DNA of 64,000 nucleotides from Leifsonia williamsii (GTDB lineage Bacteria; Actinomycetota; Actinomycetes; Actinomycetales; Microbacteriaceae): contig NZ_JAROCF010000001.1 of the NCBI RefSeq assembly GCF_030433685.1, positions 1,984,001 to 2,048,000 of the forward strand. Direction: 5' to 3'. Both the position numbers and the translations under genes were made by a program. Below, one piece after another: positions 17,112 through 24,496 of the stretch; the stretch's first letter is position 1, and each line of letters opens with the position of its first letter. The notes beneath the pieces were generated by a model. It was not told the origin of the DNA, searched no databases, and saw nothing but the letters and a program-made list of their open reading frames with translations.

Positions 17112-18182
17112 TCAGGTCAGCACGTCGCCCAGGTCGTAGGCGATCGGGCGGTCGAGCTGTTCGAAGGTGCAGGAGCGGGCGTCGCGGTCGGGGCGCCAGC
17201 GTTCGAACTGGGCGGTGTGGCGGAAGCGCATTCCCTCCATCTGGTCGTAGCGCACCTCCAGGACCCGCTCCGGGCGGAGCCGCACGAACGAGACGTCCTT
17301 GCCGGAGGAGAAGCGGCTGCGGTCGGTCTCGCCGGTGACCGCGTTGCCGGAGGCGTCGCGCTCCACCAGCGGGTCGAGCTCGTCGATGAGGGCGAGCCGG
17401 GTCTTGTCCGTGAAGGCGGAGACGCCGCCGACGTTGCGCAGCTCGCCGTCGTCGCCGTACAGGCCGACGAGCAGCGACCCGACGCCGCGTCCGCTGGTGT
17501 GGATGCGGTAGCCGAGCGCGACGACGTCGGCCGTGCGGTGGTGCTTGATCTTGAGCATCGTGCGCTTGTTCGGCGCGTACGCGCCCGAGAGCGGCTTCGC
17601 GACGACACCGTCCAGTCCCGCACCCTCGAACTCGACCAGCCAGCGCCGGGCGAGGTCGACGTCGGTCGTCGTCCGTGTGAGCTGGATAGGGGCGGGGAGG
17701 TCGCCGGCGAACTCCTCCAGTGCGGCCCGCCGCTCGGCGAACGGCCGGTCGACGTACGACTCGTCGCCGATCGCGAGCAGGTCGAACGCGACGAACGTCG
17801 CCGGGGTTTGCTCGGCGAGGAGTTTCACCCGGCTGGCGGCGGGATGGATGCGCTGCGAGAGCGCCTCCCAGTCGAGCCGCTGCCCGCCTGGCTCCCCGCT
17901 CGGGACGACGATCTCGCCGTCGAGCACGCACGGCCCGGGGAGGATCCGGCGGAACGCCTCCACGAGGTCCGGGAAGTACCGCGTCAGCATCTTCGACCCG
18001 CGGCTGCCGATCTCGACCGGGCCGACTCCGCCATCCTCGCCGGGCTCGGCATAGACGATCGCGCGGAACCCGTCCCACTTGGGCTCGTAGCTGAGCCCGC
18101 CGGCGACGCTGTCCGGCTCCGGCACCGCGGGAACGGCCTTGGCAAGCATCGGGGCGATGGGGGAGTACGGGGTCGGGCGCAT
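17112..18182 (-). CDS. ATP-dependent DNA ligase (LigC-type)
   Basis: A 356-residue ligase. Lys35 in YEPKWDGFRAIVY is the adenylated lysine. It is followed by VEIGSRGSKMLTRYFPD, VLDGEIVV, FVAFDLLAIG, GLDGVVAKPLSGAY and TMLKIKHHRTADVV. This covers the nucleotidyltransferase and OB domains without extra domains, like mycobacterial LigC. It seals nicks using ATP, in back-up repair. The convergent neighbour is a LigD-type polymerase domain. The ATG 18182 is the only start that keeps the ligase fold from its first residue, and longer upstream reading has no support. Confidence 0.87.
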   Translation of the reverse strand: MRPTPYSPIAPMLAKAVPAVPEPDSVAGGLSYEPKWDGFRAIVYAEPGEDGGVGPVEIGSRGSKMLTRYFPDLVEAFRRILPGPCVLDGEIVVPSGEPGGQRLDWEALSQRIHPAASRVKLLAEQTPATFVAFDLLAIGDESYVDRPFAERRAALEEFAGDLPAPIQLTRTTTDVDLARRWLVEFEGAGLDGVVAKPLSGAYAPNKRTMLKIKHHRTADVVALGYRIHTSGRGVGSLLVGLYGDDGELRNVGGVSAFTDKTRLALIDELDPLVERDASGNAVTGETDRSRFSSGKDVSFVRLRPERVLEVRYDQMEGMRFRHTAQFERWRPDRDARSCTFEQLDRPIAYDLGDVLT

Positions 18183-18276
18183 GGACCGATCATCCCGCGC
18201 CCGGCCGGAGAGTGGAAGTGCGGTGAGGGACCGTGCGGGCCGAGGGAGGTGCAGCCTCGCCAGCTCCCGGCCGAGC

Positions 18277-18298
18277 TTAGGTAAGCCTCGCCTATACT
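18277..18298 (+). promoter_or_regulatory. iron box (DtxR/IdeR-type operator) overlapping a -10 box
   Basis: Positions 18277-18295 (TTAGGTAAGCCTCGCCTAT) match 14-15 of 19 bases of the DtxR/IdeR/DmdR iron-box consensus. TATACT at 18293-18298 overlaps its right end as a -10 box. Iron-loaded repressor bound here would block the promoter of the SIP-domain gene, so that gene should be induced by iron starvation. Confidence 0.75.
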
Positions 18299-18308
18299 CG
18301 TCGGTGAG

Positions 18309-18758
18309 ATGTACCGACCCGATCACGCCACCCACACTTCGGACACCGCGCACCACGACGACCGCGTGCAGTTCGTCGTCGTCGGCGACGAGTCCTCGCT
18401 GACCGAGCTGGAGGCGGAGCTGGCCCTGCTGCCGCTCTGCGCCCGCGGCCGCGTCTTCGTGGAGGTCGAGGACGACACCCAGATCGTCCCGCTCGCGGCC
18501 CCCATCCGGATGACCGTCACCTGGCTGGCCAGGGCGGCCCGCTCCGGTCGTCCGGGAACGGGGGAGCGCTGCCCGCGAGGCGAGGCCGCGACCCGCGCCC
18601 TCCGCGCCTGGTCCGCCGAGATGCTGTGCGACGGCCCCGGCGCCACCCGCGCGATCCTCACCGGAGGCGCCGCCCTCGTCGCCGAGGTCCGCGACCACCT
18701 GGTCGACACTGTCGGCATGGCGCCGGAGGCGGTCGTCGCCCGCGCCGCCGCGGCGTGA
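18309..18758 (+). CDS. stand-alone siderophore-interacting protein (SIP) domain protein
   Basis: A 149-residue protein resembling the C-terminal NAD(P)H-binding half of siderophore-interacting flavoproteins: FVVVGDESSLTELEAELALL, RVFVEVEDD and a segment ending ILTGGAALVAEVRDHLVD. The N-terminal FAD-binding barrel of full SIPs is missing, so it cannot be a complete ferric-siderophore reductase by itself. It may bind nucleotide or work with a partner. An iron box overlaps the promoter, which agrees with a role in iron uptake. The ATG is 10 bases from the -10 box, so the leader is only a few bases. Confidence 0.75.
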   Translation: MYRPDHATHTSDTAHHDDRVQFVVVGDESSLTELEAELALLPLCARGRVFVEVEDDTQIVPLAAPIRMTVTWLARAARSGRPGTGERCPRGEAATRALRAWSAEMLCDGPGATRAILTGGAALVAEVRDHLVDTVGMAPEAVVARAAAA

Positions 18759-18768
18759 CGTCTACCGC

Positions 18769-18944
18769 ATCCTGACTCCGCCGGATCCTGGCGCCGCTGG
18801 GTCCTGGCGCCGCTGCAGCTTGACGCTGCTGGGTCCTGGCGCCGCTGCAGCTTGGCGCTGCTGCAGCTTGGCGCTGCTGCAGCTTGACGCTGCTGCGGCC
18901 TGGCGCTGCTGCGGCCTGACGCCACATCCTGACGCCGCGGCCTG
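18769..18944. repeat. 16-bp tandem repeat array, about 10 units
   Basis: Units start at 18769, 18785, 18801, 18817, 18833, 18849, 18865, 18881 and 18897, with shorter 13-base units after 18913. The commonest unit is AGCTTGGCGCTGCTGC or GTCCTGGCGCCGCTGC. The period is not a multiple of three, and the array starts 10 bases after the SIP stop, so it is non-coding. Confidence 0.8.
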
Positions 18945-18975
18945 TCACCGGCGCATCCGGACCCAGCCTCGCCAC

Positions 18976-19105
18976 GATCCATTTGTCGCGACACGCCGTC
19001 TCCTGGACCGTCGGCGCGGCATGTTGTGTCAACTCGATCGGGCCAGGCGGCGTGTCCAGCCAACTCGATCGGGCGCGACGGCGTGTCGTGCCAACTCGAT
19101 GGGGT
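18976..19105. repeat. REP-like palindromic element, copy 2, with a 31-bp triplicated arm
   Basis: The segment from 18979 matches copy 1 at 17035 (TTGTCGCGACACGCCGTC here). It is followed by three 31-bp units, each with a GGCGTGTC-like core and AACTCGAT (at 19031, 19062 and 19093). The last arm (GACGGCGTGTCGTGCCAA) is the inverted complement of the first with one mismatch. With the 16-bp array it fills the 391-bp gap between convergent genes, where no gene is seen. Confidence 0.7.
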
Positions 19106-19149
19106 GCCTTGTCCCGCCGAGCCGCACGCCGTCCCTCACCCGGCCCCTC

Positions 19150-20007
19150 TCACCCCCGCACCGCGTCCGCCGTCAGCAGTTCCGTCGCCGACCACAGGTC
19201 GCGGCCGAGCTGGGCGTCCCTCGCCTGGGCGGCGGTGCGGCCGTTCGCGTGGAGGCGGTCGAAGTAGGTGCCGCTCGGTGCACCGACCGGGGCCGCGCCG
19301 GCGAGGAGGAGGAGCGGGGCGGCGCCCACCTCCACCGGGATGCCGTAGGAGCCGCGGGTCACGGCGTTGCCGAAGCGGATGAGTGGCGAGGTCGAGCCGA
19401 AGTTCGTCGCGATCGTGCCGGGGTGGAACGAGTATGCGGTGATGCCCGTGCCCGTGAGACGCTCGGCGAGCTCCGCGATGAAGAGGATGGTCGCGAGCTT
19501 CGCGGTGCCGTACGCGCGCCAGCCGCCCAGCCACGGGCGGCGCTCCCAGTCGAGGTCGTCGAGGCGGAGGTGGCCGAAGCGGTTCGCCAGGCTCGCGGTG
19601 GAGACGACGCGCACGTCTCTGCCCTCGGCCGCCGTCTGCTGCAGGCGCGGCAGCAGCAGCCGGGTCAGGAGGAACGGCGCGAGATGGTTCGACTGGATGG
19701 TGCGCTCGTGCCCGTCGACCGTCAGCTCCCGCGTGCTGTACAGACCGCCCGCGTTGTTGGCCAGCACATCGATGCGCTCGTAACGCTGGAGGAGGGCCTC
19801 GGCGAGCCGGCGGACGTCGTCCAGCCGCTCGAAGTCGGCGAGGAACGCGGTACCGCCGACGCGCTCCGCCACCTCCCTGGTGCGCTCGGGGTTGCGCCCG
19901 ACGACGGCGATCTCGTCGCCCGCCTCGGCCAGCCGTGCCGCGGCAACGGCGCCGATCCCCGAGCTCGCACCCGTGATGACGATCGTGCGGCGCTCCGCGT
20001 CGGTCAT
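19150..20007 (-). CDS. short-chain dehydrogenase/reductase
   Basis: A 285-residue classical SDR. It has the dinucleotide-binding TGASSGIG near residue 13, NNAGG, then the catalytic Tyr-x3-Lys in YGTAKLA. The FHPGTIATNF segment after the active site is typical of the retinol-dehydrogenase/WW-domain-oxidoreductase-like group. It oxidises or reduces an alcohol/carbonyl with NAD(P); the substrate is unknown. Its ATG overlaps the stop of the upstream HExxH gene by 4 bp, so the two are co-translated. Confidence 0.85.
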   Translation of the reverse strand: MTDAERRTIVITGASSGIGAVAAARLAEAGDEIAVVGRNPERTREVAERVGGTAFLADFERLDDVRRLAEALLQRYERIDVLANNAGGLYSTRELTVDGHERTIQSNHLAPFLLTRLLLPRLQQTAAEGRDVRVVSTASLANRFGHLRLDDLDWERRPWLGGWRAYGTAKLATILFIAELAERLTGTGITAYSFHPGTIATNFGSTSPLIRFGNAVTRGSYGIPVEVGAAPLLLLAGAAPVGAPSGTYFDRLHANGRTAAQARDAQLGRDLWSATELLTADAVRG

Positions 20008-20372
20008 CGGTATCCGCCCTTCTCGAGGCCGGCCTCGATCTCGAATCGATTGCGCAGCGGATCACGCCCGGAGAGCAGGTAGAGCAGCGGGAACAGCATC
20101 CCGTACCGCTGCCACTGCCGCTTGTGGACCGCTTCGTGCTCCAAGATGGCGTCGCTCACGTTGTGGTCGGTGAGGTAGCACCCGCCGACGCACGATCCGC
20201 CGCGGCCGAAGGTGCGCTTCGGCATCCCGCGGAAGACGAACAGCCCTCCGCGCCGCTCGACCCGCCCGGTGCTCCAGAGGAAGCCCCAGGTGAAGCCGAC
20301 AGCGGTGGCGTACAGGTAGCCGAGCCTGCTGATCGGGGAGTCCAGCAGGAGCCGGCCGAGAGGCCCGCTCAC
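20004..20372 (-). CDS. small HExxH-motif protein (homologues often labelled Fe-S oxidoreductase)
   Basis: A 122-residue protein starting at GTG 20372, which overlaps the TGA of the flavin reductase gene by 4 bp (GTGA). Features are one hydrophobic segment (RLGYLYATAVGFTWGFLWST), RGGLFVFRGMPK, FGRGGSCVGGCYLT and LEHEAVHKRQWQRYGM. The last contains HEAVH, a zincin-type HExxH. I recall actinobacterial homologues annotated as Fe-S oxidoreductase. The two cysteines here do not form a recognisable cluster motif, while the HExxH suggests a metal-binding peptidase-like protein. The function is unproven. Confidence 0.7.
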   Translation of the reverse strand: MSGPLGRLLLDSPISRLGYLYATAVGFTWGFLWSTGRVERRGGLFVFRGMPKRTFGRGGSCVGGCYLTDHNVSDAILEHEAVHKRQWQRYGMLFPLLYLLSGRDPLRNRFEIEAGLEKGGYR

Positions 20373-21817
20373 TTCTCGGGCCGGCCGTAGGTCTCGAGCA
20401 GGCGCAGCCACACCTCGCTGACCGTCGGGTACGACGGCACCGCGTGCCACAGGCGGGTGAGCGGCACCTCGCCCACGACCGCCACGGTCGCGGAATGGAG
20501 GAGCTCCGCCACATCCTGCCCGACGAACGTCGCGCCCAGAACCACCCCGCGGTCCTCGTCCACCACCATCCGCGCCGTGCCCTTGTAGTTGTCGGCGACG
20601 ACGTAGGCGCCGCTGACCGAGCCGATCTCGTAGTCGACGACGCGGATGCGGTATCCCGCCTTCTCGGCGCGGGCCGCCGTGAGGCCGACCGACGCGACCT
20701 CGGGATCGGTGAACGTCACCTGCGGCACCGCCTGATGGTCGGCCGTCGCGACGAAGGCGCCCCACGGCTCGAGCGACACCTCATGGCCCTTCGCCCTCGC
20801 GGCGATCGCGTCGCCCGCTGCGCGCGCCTGGTACTTGCCCTGGTGGGTCAGCAGCGCACGGTGATTGACGTCGCCGACGCCGTACAGCCAGCCGCCGTCG
20901 ACGGGCTCGCCGTCCGCGCCCAGCACGCGCATGCTGTCGTCGACGTCGAGCCAGGCGCCGCCCTCGAGGCCGAACGCCTCTAGTCCGAGATCGATGGTGT
21001 GCGGCACACGCCCGGTCGCGACCAGGAACTGCTCGGTCACGAGCTCCTGCCCATCGCTGAGGGTCACGCGGAAGTGGGACTCCTCGGTCCGGGCGACCGC
21101 CTCCACGCCCGAATCGAGATGGAGGGACGCCCCCAGCTCGCGGAGGGACTCCGCCACCAGCTCGCCGGCGAACGGCTCCTCGCCGCCGAGCAGCCCGCTG
21201 CGGGCCACCAGGTGCACCTGCGTGCCGAATCCCGCGTACGCGGTCGCCATCTCGGTCGCGACCACGCCGCCGCCGAGGATCGTCAGCGATTCCGGTGCCC
21301 GCTCGGCGCTCGTCGCCTCGCGGCTGCCCCACGGCTCGCTCTCGCGCAGACCGGGGATGTCGGGGAGGAGCGGCGCCGACCCCGTGCAGACGGCCACCGC
21401 GTGCTTCGCCGTGAGGACGGTCACCGAGCCGTCGTCGGCCGTGACCGTCACCTCGCGCGGGGCCGTGATCACTCCGCGGCCGCGCACCAGGTCGATGCCG
21501 GCGCCGTTCAGCCACTCCACCTGGCCGTCGTCGTTCCAGTCGTTCGTCATGTAGTCGCGCCGACGGAACACGGCGGCCACGTCGAGCTGCCCGGTCACGG
21601 CCTCACGGGTGCCGCCGACCCGCTGGGCCGCCCGCAGCAGCGCACCGCTGCGGAGCAGCGTCTTGGACGGCATGCACGCCCAGTACGAGCACTCGCCTCC
21701 GACCAGCTCGGCCTCGACGATGACCGTGCGCATCCCGCCCTGCGCTGCCCGGTCGGCGACGTTCTCGCCGACCGCTCCTGCGCCGATCACGATGACGTCG
21801 TACTCGGTGGTGGTCAT
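20369..21817 (-). CDS. FAD-dependent pyridine nucleotide-disulfide oxidoreductase
   Basis: A 482-residue flavoprotein of the lipoamide dehydrogenase/mercuric reductase family. It has the FAD-binding VIVIGAGAVGENVA, the redox pair Cys43/Cys48 in GGECSYWACMPSK, a second Rossmann motif ILGGGVVATEMA, GVGDVN before the C-terminal domain, and the active-site base in HAVPSYPTVSEVW. It transfers electrons from NAD(P)H to a disulfide or other acceptor. No lipoyl-complex genes are nearby, so a specific name is not justified. AGGAGAACCC precedes the ATG. Confidence 0.87.
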   Translation of the reverse strand: MTTTEYDVIVIGAGAVGENVADRAAQGGMRTVIVEAELVGGECSYWACMPSKTLLRSGALLRAAQRVGGTREAVTGQLDVAAVFRRRDYMTNDWNDDGQVEWLNGAGIDLVRGRGVITAPREVTVTADDGSVTVLTAKHAVAVCTGSAPLLPDIPGLRESEPWGSREATSAERAPESLTILGGGVVATEMATAYAGFGTQVHLVARSGLLGGEEPFAGELVAESLRELGASLHLDSGVEAVARTEESHFRVTLSDGQELVTEQFLVATGRVPHTIDLGLEAFGLEGGAWLDVDDSMRVLGADGEPVDGGWLYGVGDVNHRALLTHQGKYQARAAGDAIAARAKGHEVSLEPWGAFVATADHQAVPQVTFTDPEVASVGLTAARAEKAGYRIRVVDYEIGSVSGAYVVADNYKGTARMVVDEDRGVVLGATFVGQDVAELLHSATVAVVGEVPLTRLWHAVPSYPTVSEVWLRLLETYGRPEK

Positions 21818-21854
21818 GGGTTCTCCTGACGTGGTGCTGCTCGGTGGACGGTGC

Positions 21855-22640
21855 TCAACGGCCGACGAACTCGGCCTCGGTACGGGTGAGGAACGCCTCC
21901 ATGCCGATCCGTGCGTCCTCGCTGCCGGCGAGTCGCACGAGGGCGGGCTGGAGGTCGGCGGCGGCCGCGTCGTCGCCGTCGCGCACCGCGCGCTTGGCGT
22001 TGGCGAGCGCGGCCTGCACGGCGAGCGGCGCCTGCGCGGCGATGCGCTCGGCGATGGCGAGCGCGCGGTCGAACTGCTCGCCGTCGTTCACCACCTCCTG
22101 CACGAGGCCGATGCGGTACGCCTCCTGCGCGTCGAACAGGTCGCCGGTGAGGATGTACCGCATGGCGTTGCCCCAGCCGACCGCCCGTGGGAATCGCAGC
22201 GTGGCCCCGCCGAACGGCAGGATGCCGCGCGACACCTCGATCTGCCCGAACCGGGTCGACCGTGCGGCCACCGCCACGTCGGAGGCCAGGATCAGCTCGA
22301 TGCCGAGCGTCAGGCAGGTGCCCTGCACGGCCACCACCACCGGCTTGGTGAGCGGCGGCCCCGACACCTGCCAGGGGTCGACGCCGTCCGGCCCGACGAA
22401 CGACAGCCCGTCGGCGCCGATGCGCGGCCCGAGGTCGGCCAGGTCGAGCCCTGCGGTGAAGTGGTCGCCCACCGCATGGACCAGCCCGACCCGGAGCGAC
22501 GGGTCGCGTTCGAGCTCGCCGTACGCGTCGGCGAACTGCGTCAGCAGCTCGTAGTCGGCGGCGTTGCGCTTCTCGGGACGGTGGAGACCGATGAGCAGGA
22601 CGTGCCCGCGGCGCTCGGTGCGGATCTTGGCTGAGGTCAT
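21855..22640 (-). CDS. crotonase/enoyl-CoA hydratase family protein
   Basis: A 261-residue crotonase-fold protein. It has HRPEKRNAADYELL near the start, AVGDHFTAGLDLADL (CoA-binding/oxyanion region), VAVQGTCLTLGIELILASD (second oxyanion strand), and FGQIEVSRGILPFGGATLRF. Glu/Gly positions for hydratase activity are only partly conserved, so it may be a hydratase, isomerase or another crotonase. The start is ATG 22640 with TACCGT six bases upstream (leaderless-type). It is separate from the arginase-family gene behind it. Confidence 0.82.
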   Translation of the reverse strand: MTSAKIRTERRGHVLLIGLHRPEKRNAADYELLTQFADAYGELERDPSLRVGLVHAVGDHFTAGLDLADLGPRIGADGLSFVGPDGVDPWQVSGPPLTKPVVVAVQGTCLTLGIELILASDVAVAARSTRFGQIEVSRGILPFGGATLRFPRAVGWGNAMRYILTGDLFDAQEAYRIGLVQEVVNDGEQFDRALAIAERIAAQAPLAVQAALANAKRAVRDGDDAAAADLQPALVRLAGSEDARIGMEAFLTRTEAEFVGR

Positions 22641-22646
22641 AGCGAC

Positions 22647-22652
22647 ACGGTA
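22647..22652 (-). promoter_or_regulatory. -10 box of a leaderless-type promoter
   Basis: On the minus strand TACCGT ends six bases before the ATG at 22640. Confidence 0.45.
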
Positions 22653-22662
22653 CCTGTCGCCG

Positions 22663-23649
22663 TCACACGCCCTCCCCGGCATTCGGCGGATCTGTGGACA
22701 AGTGGCGCGGACCGCGAGGTGTGGATGAATCCGGGGCCGCCGAGGGAGCGACGGCCCCCGCTCCACCAGCCGAGCCGCCCGCACCCGCCGAGCCGCCCGC
22801 CCTGCGCGCCACCGGGCCCGTCAACGCCCCGAGGATGCGCAGGATCACGGGGAGGTCGCGCCCGGCCGCATCCGTCGACTCCGGCGCGAACTCGGTCACC
22901 GCGGCGCCGGCCAGCCCGAACCGCGACCGCAGCGCGCGGATCGCGTCGCACAGCGCCTCCGGCGTGACCCCGAACGGCTCCGGATAGCCGATCCCGTCGA
23001 TCGCCGAGGGGTCGAGCACGTCGAGATCGACATGCACGTACACGGTCGACGCGCCCGTGGCCTCCACCGCCCGCACGATCGCCTCGGGGTCCTCCAGCTC
23101 ACCCGCCGCGACGAGCCGCACGCCCACCCGGTCGAGGTAGGCGGACTCGCCGTCGTCGAGGGCCCGCGTCCCCGCGAGAACGAGTTGGGCGGGACGCAGC
23201 AGCGCGTCGCCCGTGGAGGCGAGCCCGTCCGGCCCGTCGCCGAGCAGCGCCCGCACGACCATCCCGTGGAACGCGCCCGACGGCGACGACTCCACATCGT
23301 TGATGTCGGCGTGGGCGTCGAACCAGACGACGGCCACGTCCGCCGAGGGATGCGCCGCGAGCGCGTGCTGCACGCTCGCCAGGTCGGCCGCGCAGTCGCC
23401 GCCGATCGTGACGACAGGAGCCTCCAGCAGGGCCAGCTCCGCCAGCGCCGCTTCGCGCACCGCCGTCAGCGACGAGAACCGGTTCACGCCCGTCCCCAGC
23501 GACTCGCCGGCCGACGCGGGCACCGGGACGAGGTGCGTGGCGGTGGCGGGGAGGTCGCCGCGGATCGCGTCGGCGCCGTCGATGAGGCGCATCGCGCGCG
23601 ACGACCCCGAGCCCTGCCACTGCGGGACGACGAGGAAGGACGCGCTCAC
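22663..23649 (-). CDS. arginase/agmatinase family protein
   Basis: A 328-residue ureohydrolase-fold protein. Metal-site motifs are VTIGGDCAADLASVQ, WFDAHADIND and VYVHVDLDVLDPSA. The usual GGDH is GGDC here, so one manganese-ligand His is replaced by Cys. VTEFAPE near the end fits the family. It may hydrolyse a guanidino compound or be a relative with altered activity. The last ~35 residues are Gly/Ala/Ser/Pro-rich. The GTG at 23649 overlaps the pspA stop by 4 bp, so it is co-translated with PspA. Confidence 0.8.
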   Translation of the reverse strand: MSASFLVVPQWQGSGSSRAMRLIDGADAIRGDLPATATHLVPVPASAGESLGTGVNRFSSLTAVREAALAELALLEAPVVTIGGDCAADLASVQHALAAHPSADVAVVWFDAHADINDVESSPSGAFHGMVVRALLGDGPDGLASTGDALLRPAQLVLAGTRALDDGESAYLDRVGVRLVAAGELEDPEAIVRAVEATGASTVYVHVDLDVLDPSAIDGIGYPEPFGVTPEALCDAIRALRSRFGLAGAAVTEFAPESTDAAGRDLPVILRILGALTGPVARRAGGSAGAGGSAGGAGAVAPSAAPDSSTPRGPRHLSTDPPNAGEGV

Positions 23650-24422
23650 TGACCCGGCGTGTACGACGCCGACGCCGAGTCGCCCGACCCGGCCTCCACC
23701 GCCGCCTGACCGCCGCCGGTCTTCAGGGCCGCGAGCCGCGCCTCCACCTCGGTCATCTCGCCGAGGTCGTCGAGGTCGTTGAACTGGGCGTCGAGGCTGG
23801 AGGCGGCGAGCTCCTGGGCGCCGCGCACCCGGGCCTCCTCGCGCTTGATCTTCTCCTCGAAGCGGGAGACCTCGCTGGTGGGGTCGAGGATGTCGATGCT
23901 CTTGACCGCGTCCATCACCTGCGACTGCGCCTGGGCGCTCTTCGCGCGGGCGACCAGCTCGGAGCGCTTGCTCTTGAGCTGCTCCAGCTTCTCCTTCATA
24001 CCGTTGAGGCCCGCCTTGAGCTTCTCGACGACCTCGGTCTGCGACGCGATCTGCGGCTCGGCGGCCTTCGCCTCGTTCTCGGAGGAGATCTGCCGCTGCA
24101 GCGCGACCTTCGCCAGGTTGTCGAACTTGTCGGCGTTCGCGCCGTCGCCGGCCGCGCGGTACTTGTCGGCCTGCGTGCTCGCGGCCAGCGCCTTGCGGCC
24201 CCACTCGGCGGCGGCCTCCACGTCTTCGCGGTGGTCGTCCTCGAGCAGGCGGAGGTTGCCGATGGTCTCGGCGATGGCGCTCTCGGCGTCGGCGATGCTG
24301 TTCGTGAAGTCGCGGACCATCTGGTCGAGCATCTTCTCCGGGTCCTCGGCCTGATCGAGCAGGGAGTTGATGTTCGCCTTCAGCAGCTGTGAGATGCGGC
24401 CGAAGATCGACTGCTTTGCCAT
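23646..24422 (-). CDS. pspA: PspA/IM30 family envelope-stress protein
   Basis: A 258-residue PspA/Vipp1-like protein: MAKQSIFGRISQLLKANINS with the N-terminal amphipathic helix, DQAEDPEKMLDQMVRD, then a long charged coiled coil up to about residue 220 and a Gly/Ala/Ser tail. Proteins of this ESCRT-III-like family polymerise on the inner membrane face and protect it during stress. It sits between a TPM-domain membrane protein and an arginase-family gene on the same strand, as an apparent operon. Confidence 0.88.
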   Translation of the reverse strand: MAKQSIFGRISQLLKANINSLLDQAEDPEKMLDQMVRDFTNSIADAESAIAETIGNLRLLEDDHREDVEAAAEWGRKALAASTQADKYRAAGDGANADKFDNLAKVALQRQISSENEAKAAEPQIASQTEVVEKLKAGLNGMKEKLEQLKSKRSELVARAKSAQAQSQVMDAVKSIDILDPTSEVSRFEEKIKREEARVRGAQELAASSLDAQFNDLDDLGEMTEVEARLAALKTGGGQAAVEAGSGDSASASYTPGQ

Positions 24423-24496
24423 TGCTCTTCCTTTCGTCCCGCCCCCGCAGGAGGCGCTGATCGTCGCATTCGGTTCAAGCCCCGGTGGGCGGTCGG

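Noticed and set aside
18769..18944. Tandem array as a CRISPR
   Set aside because: Units are contiguous 16-mers without spacers, and no cas genes are present.
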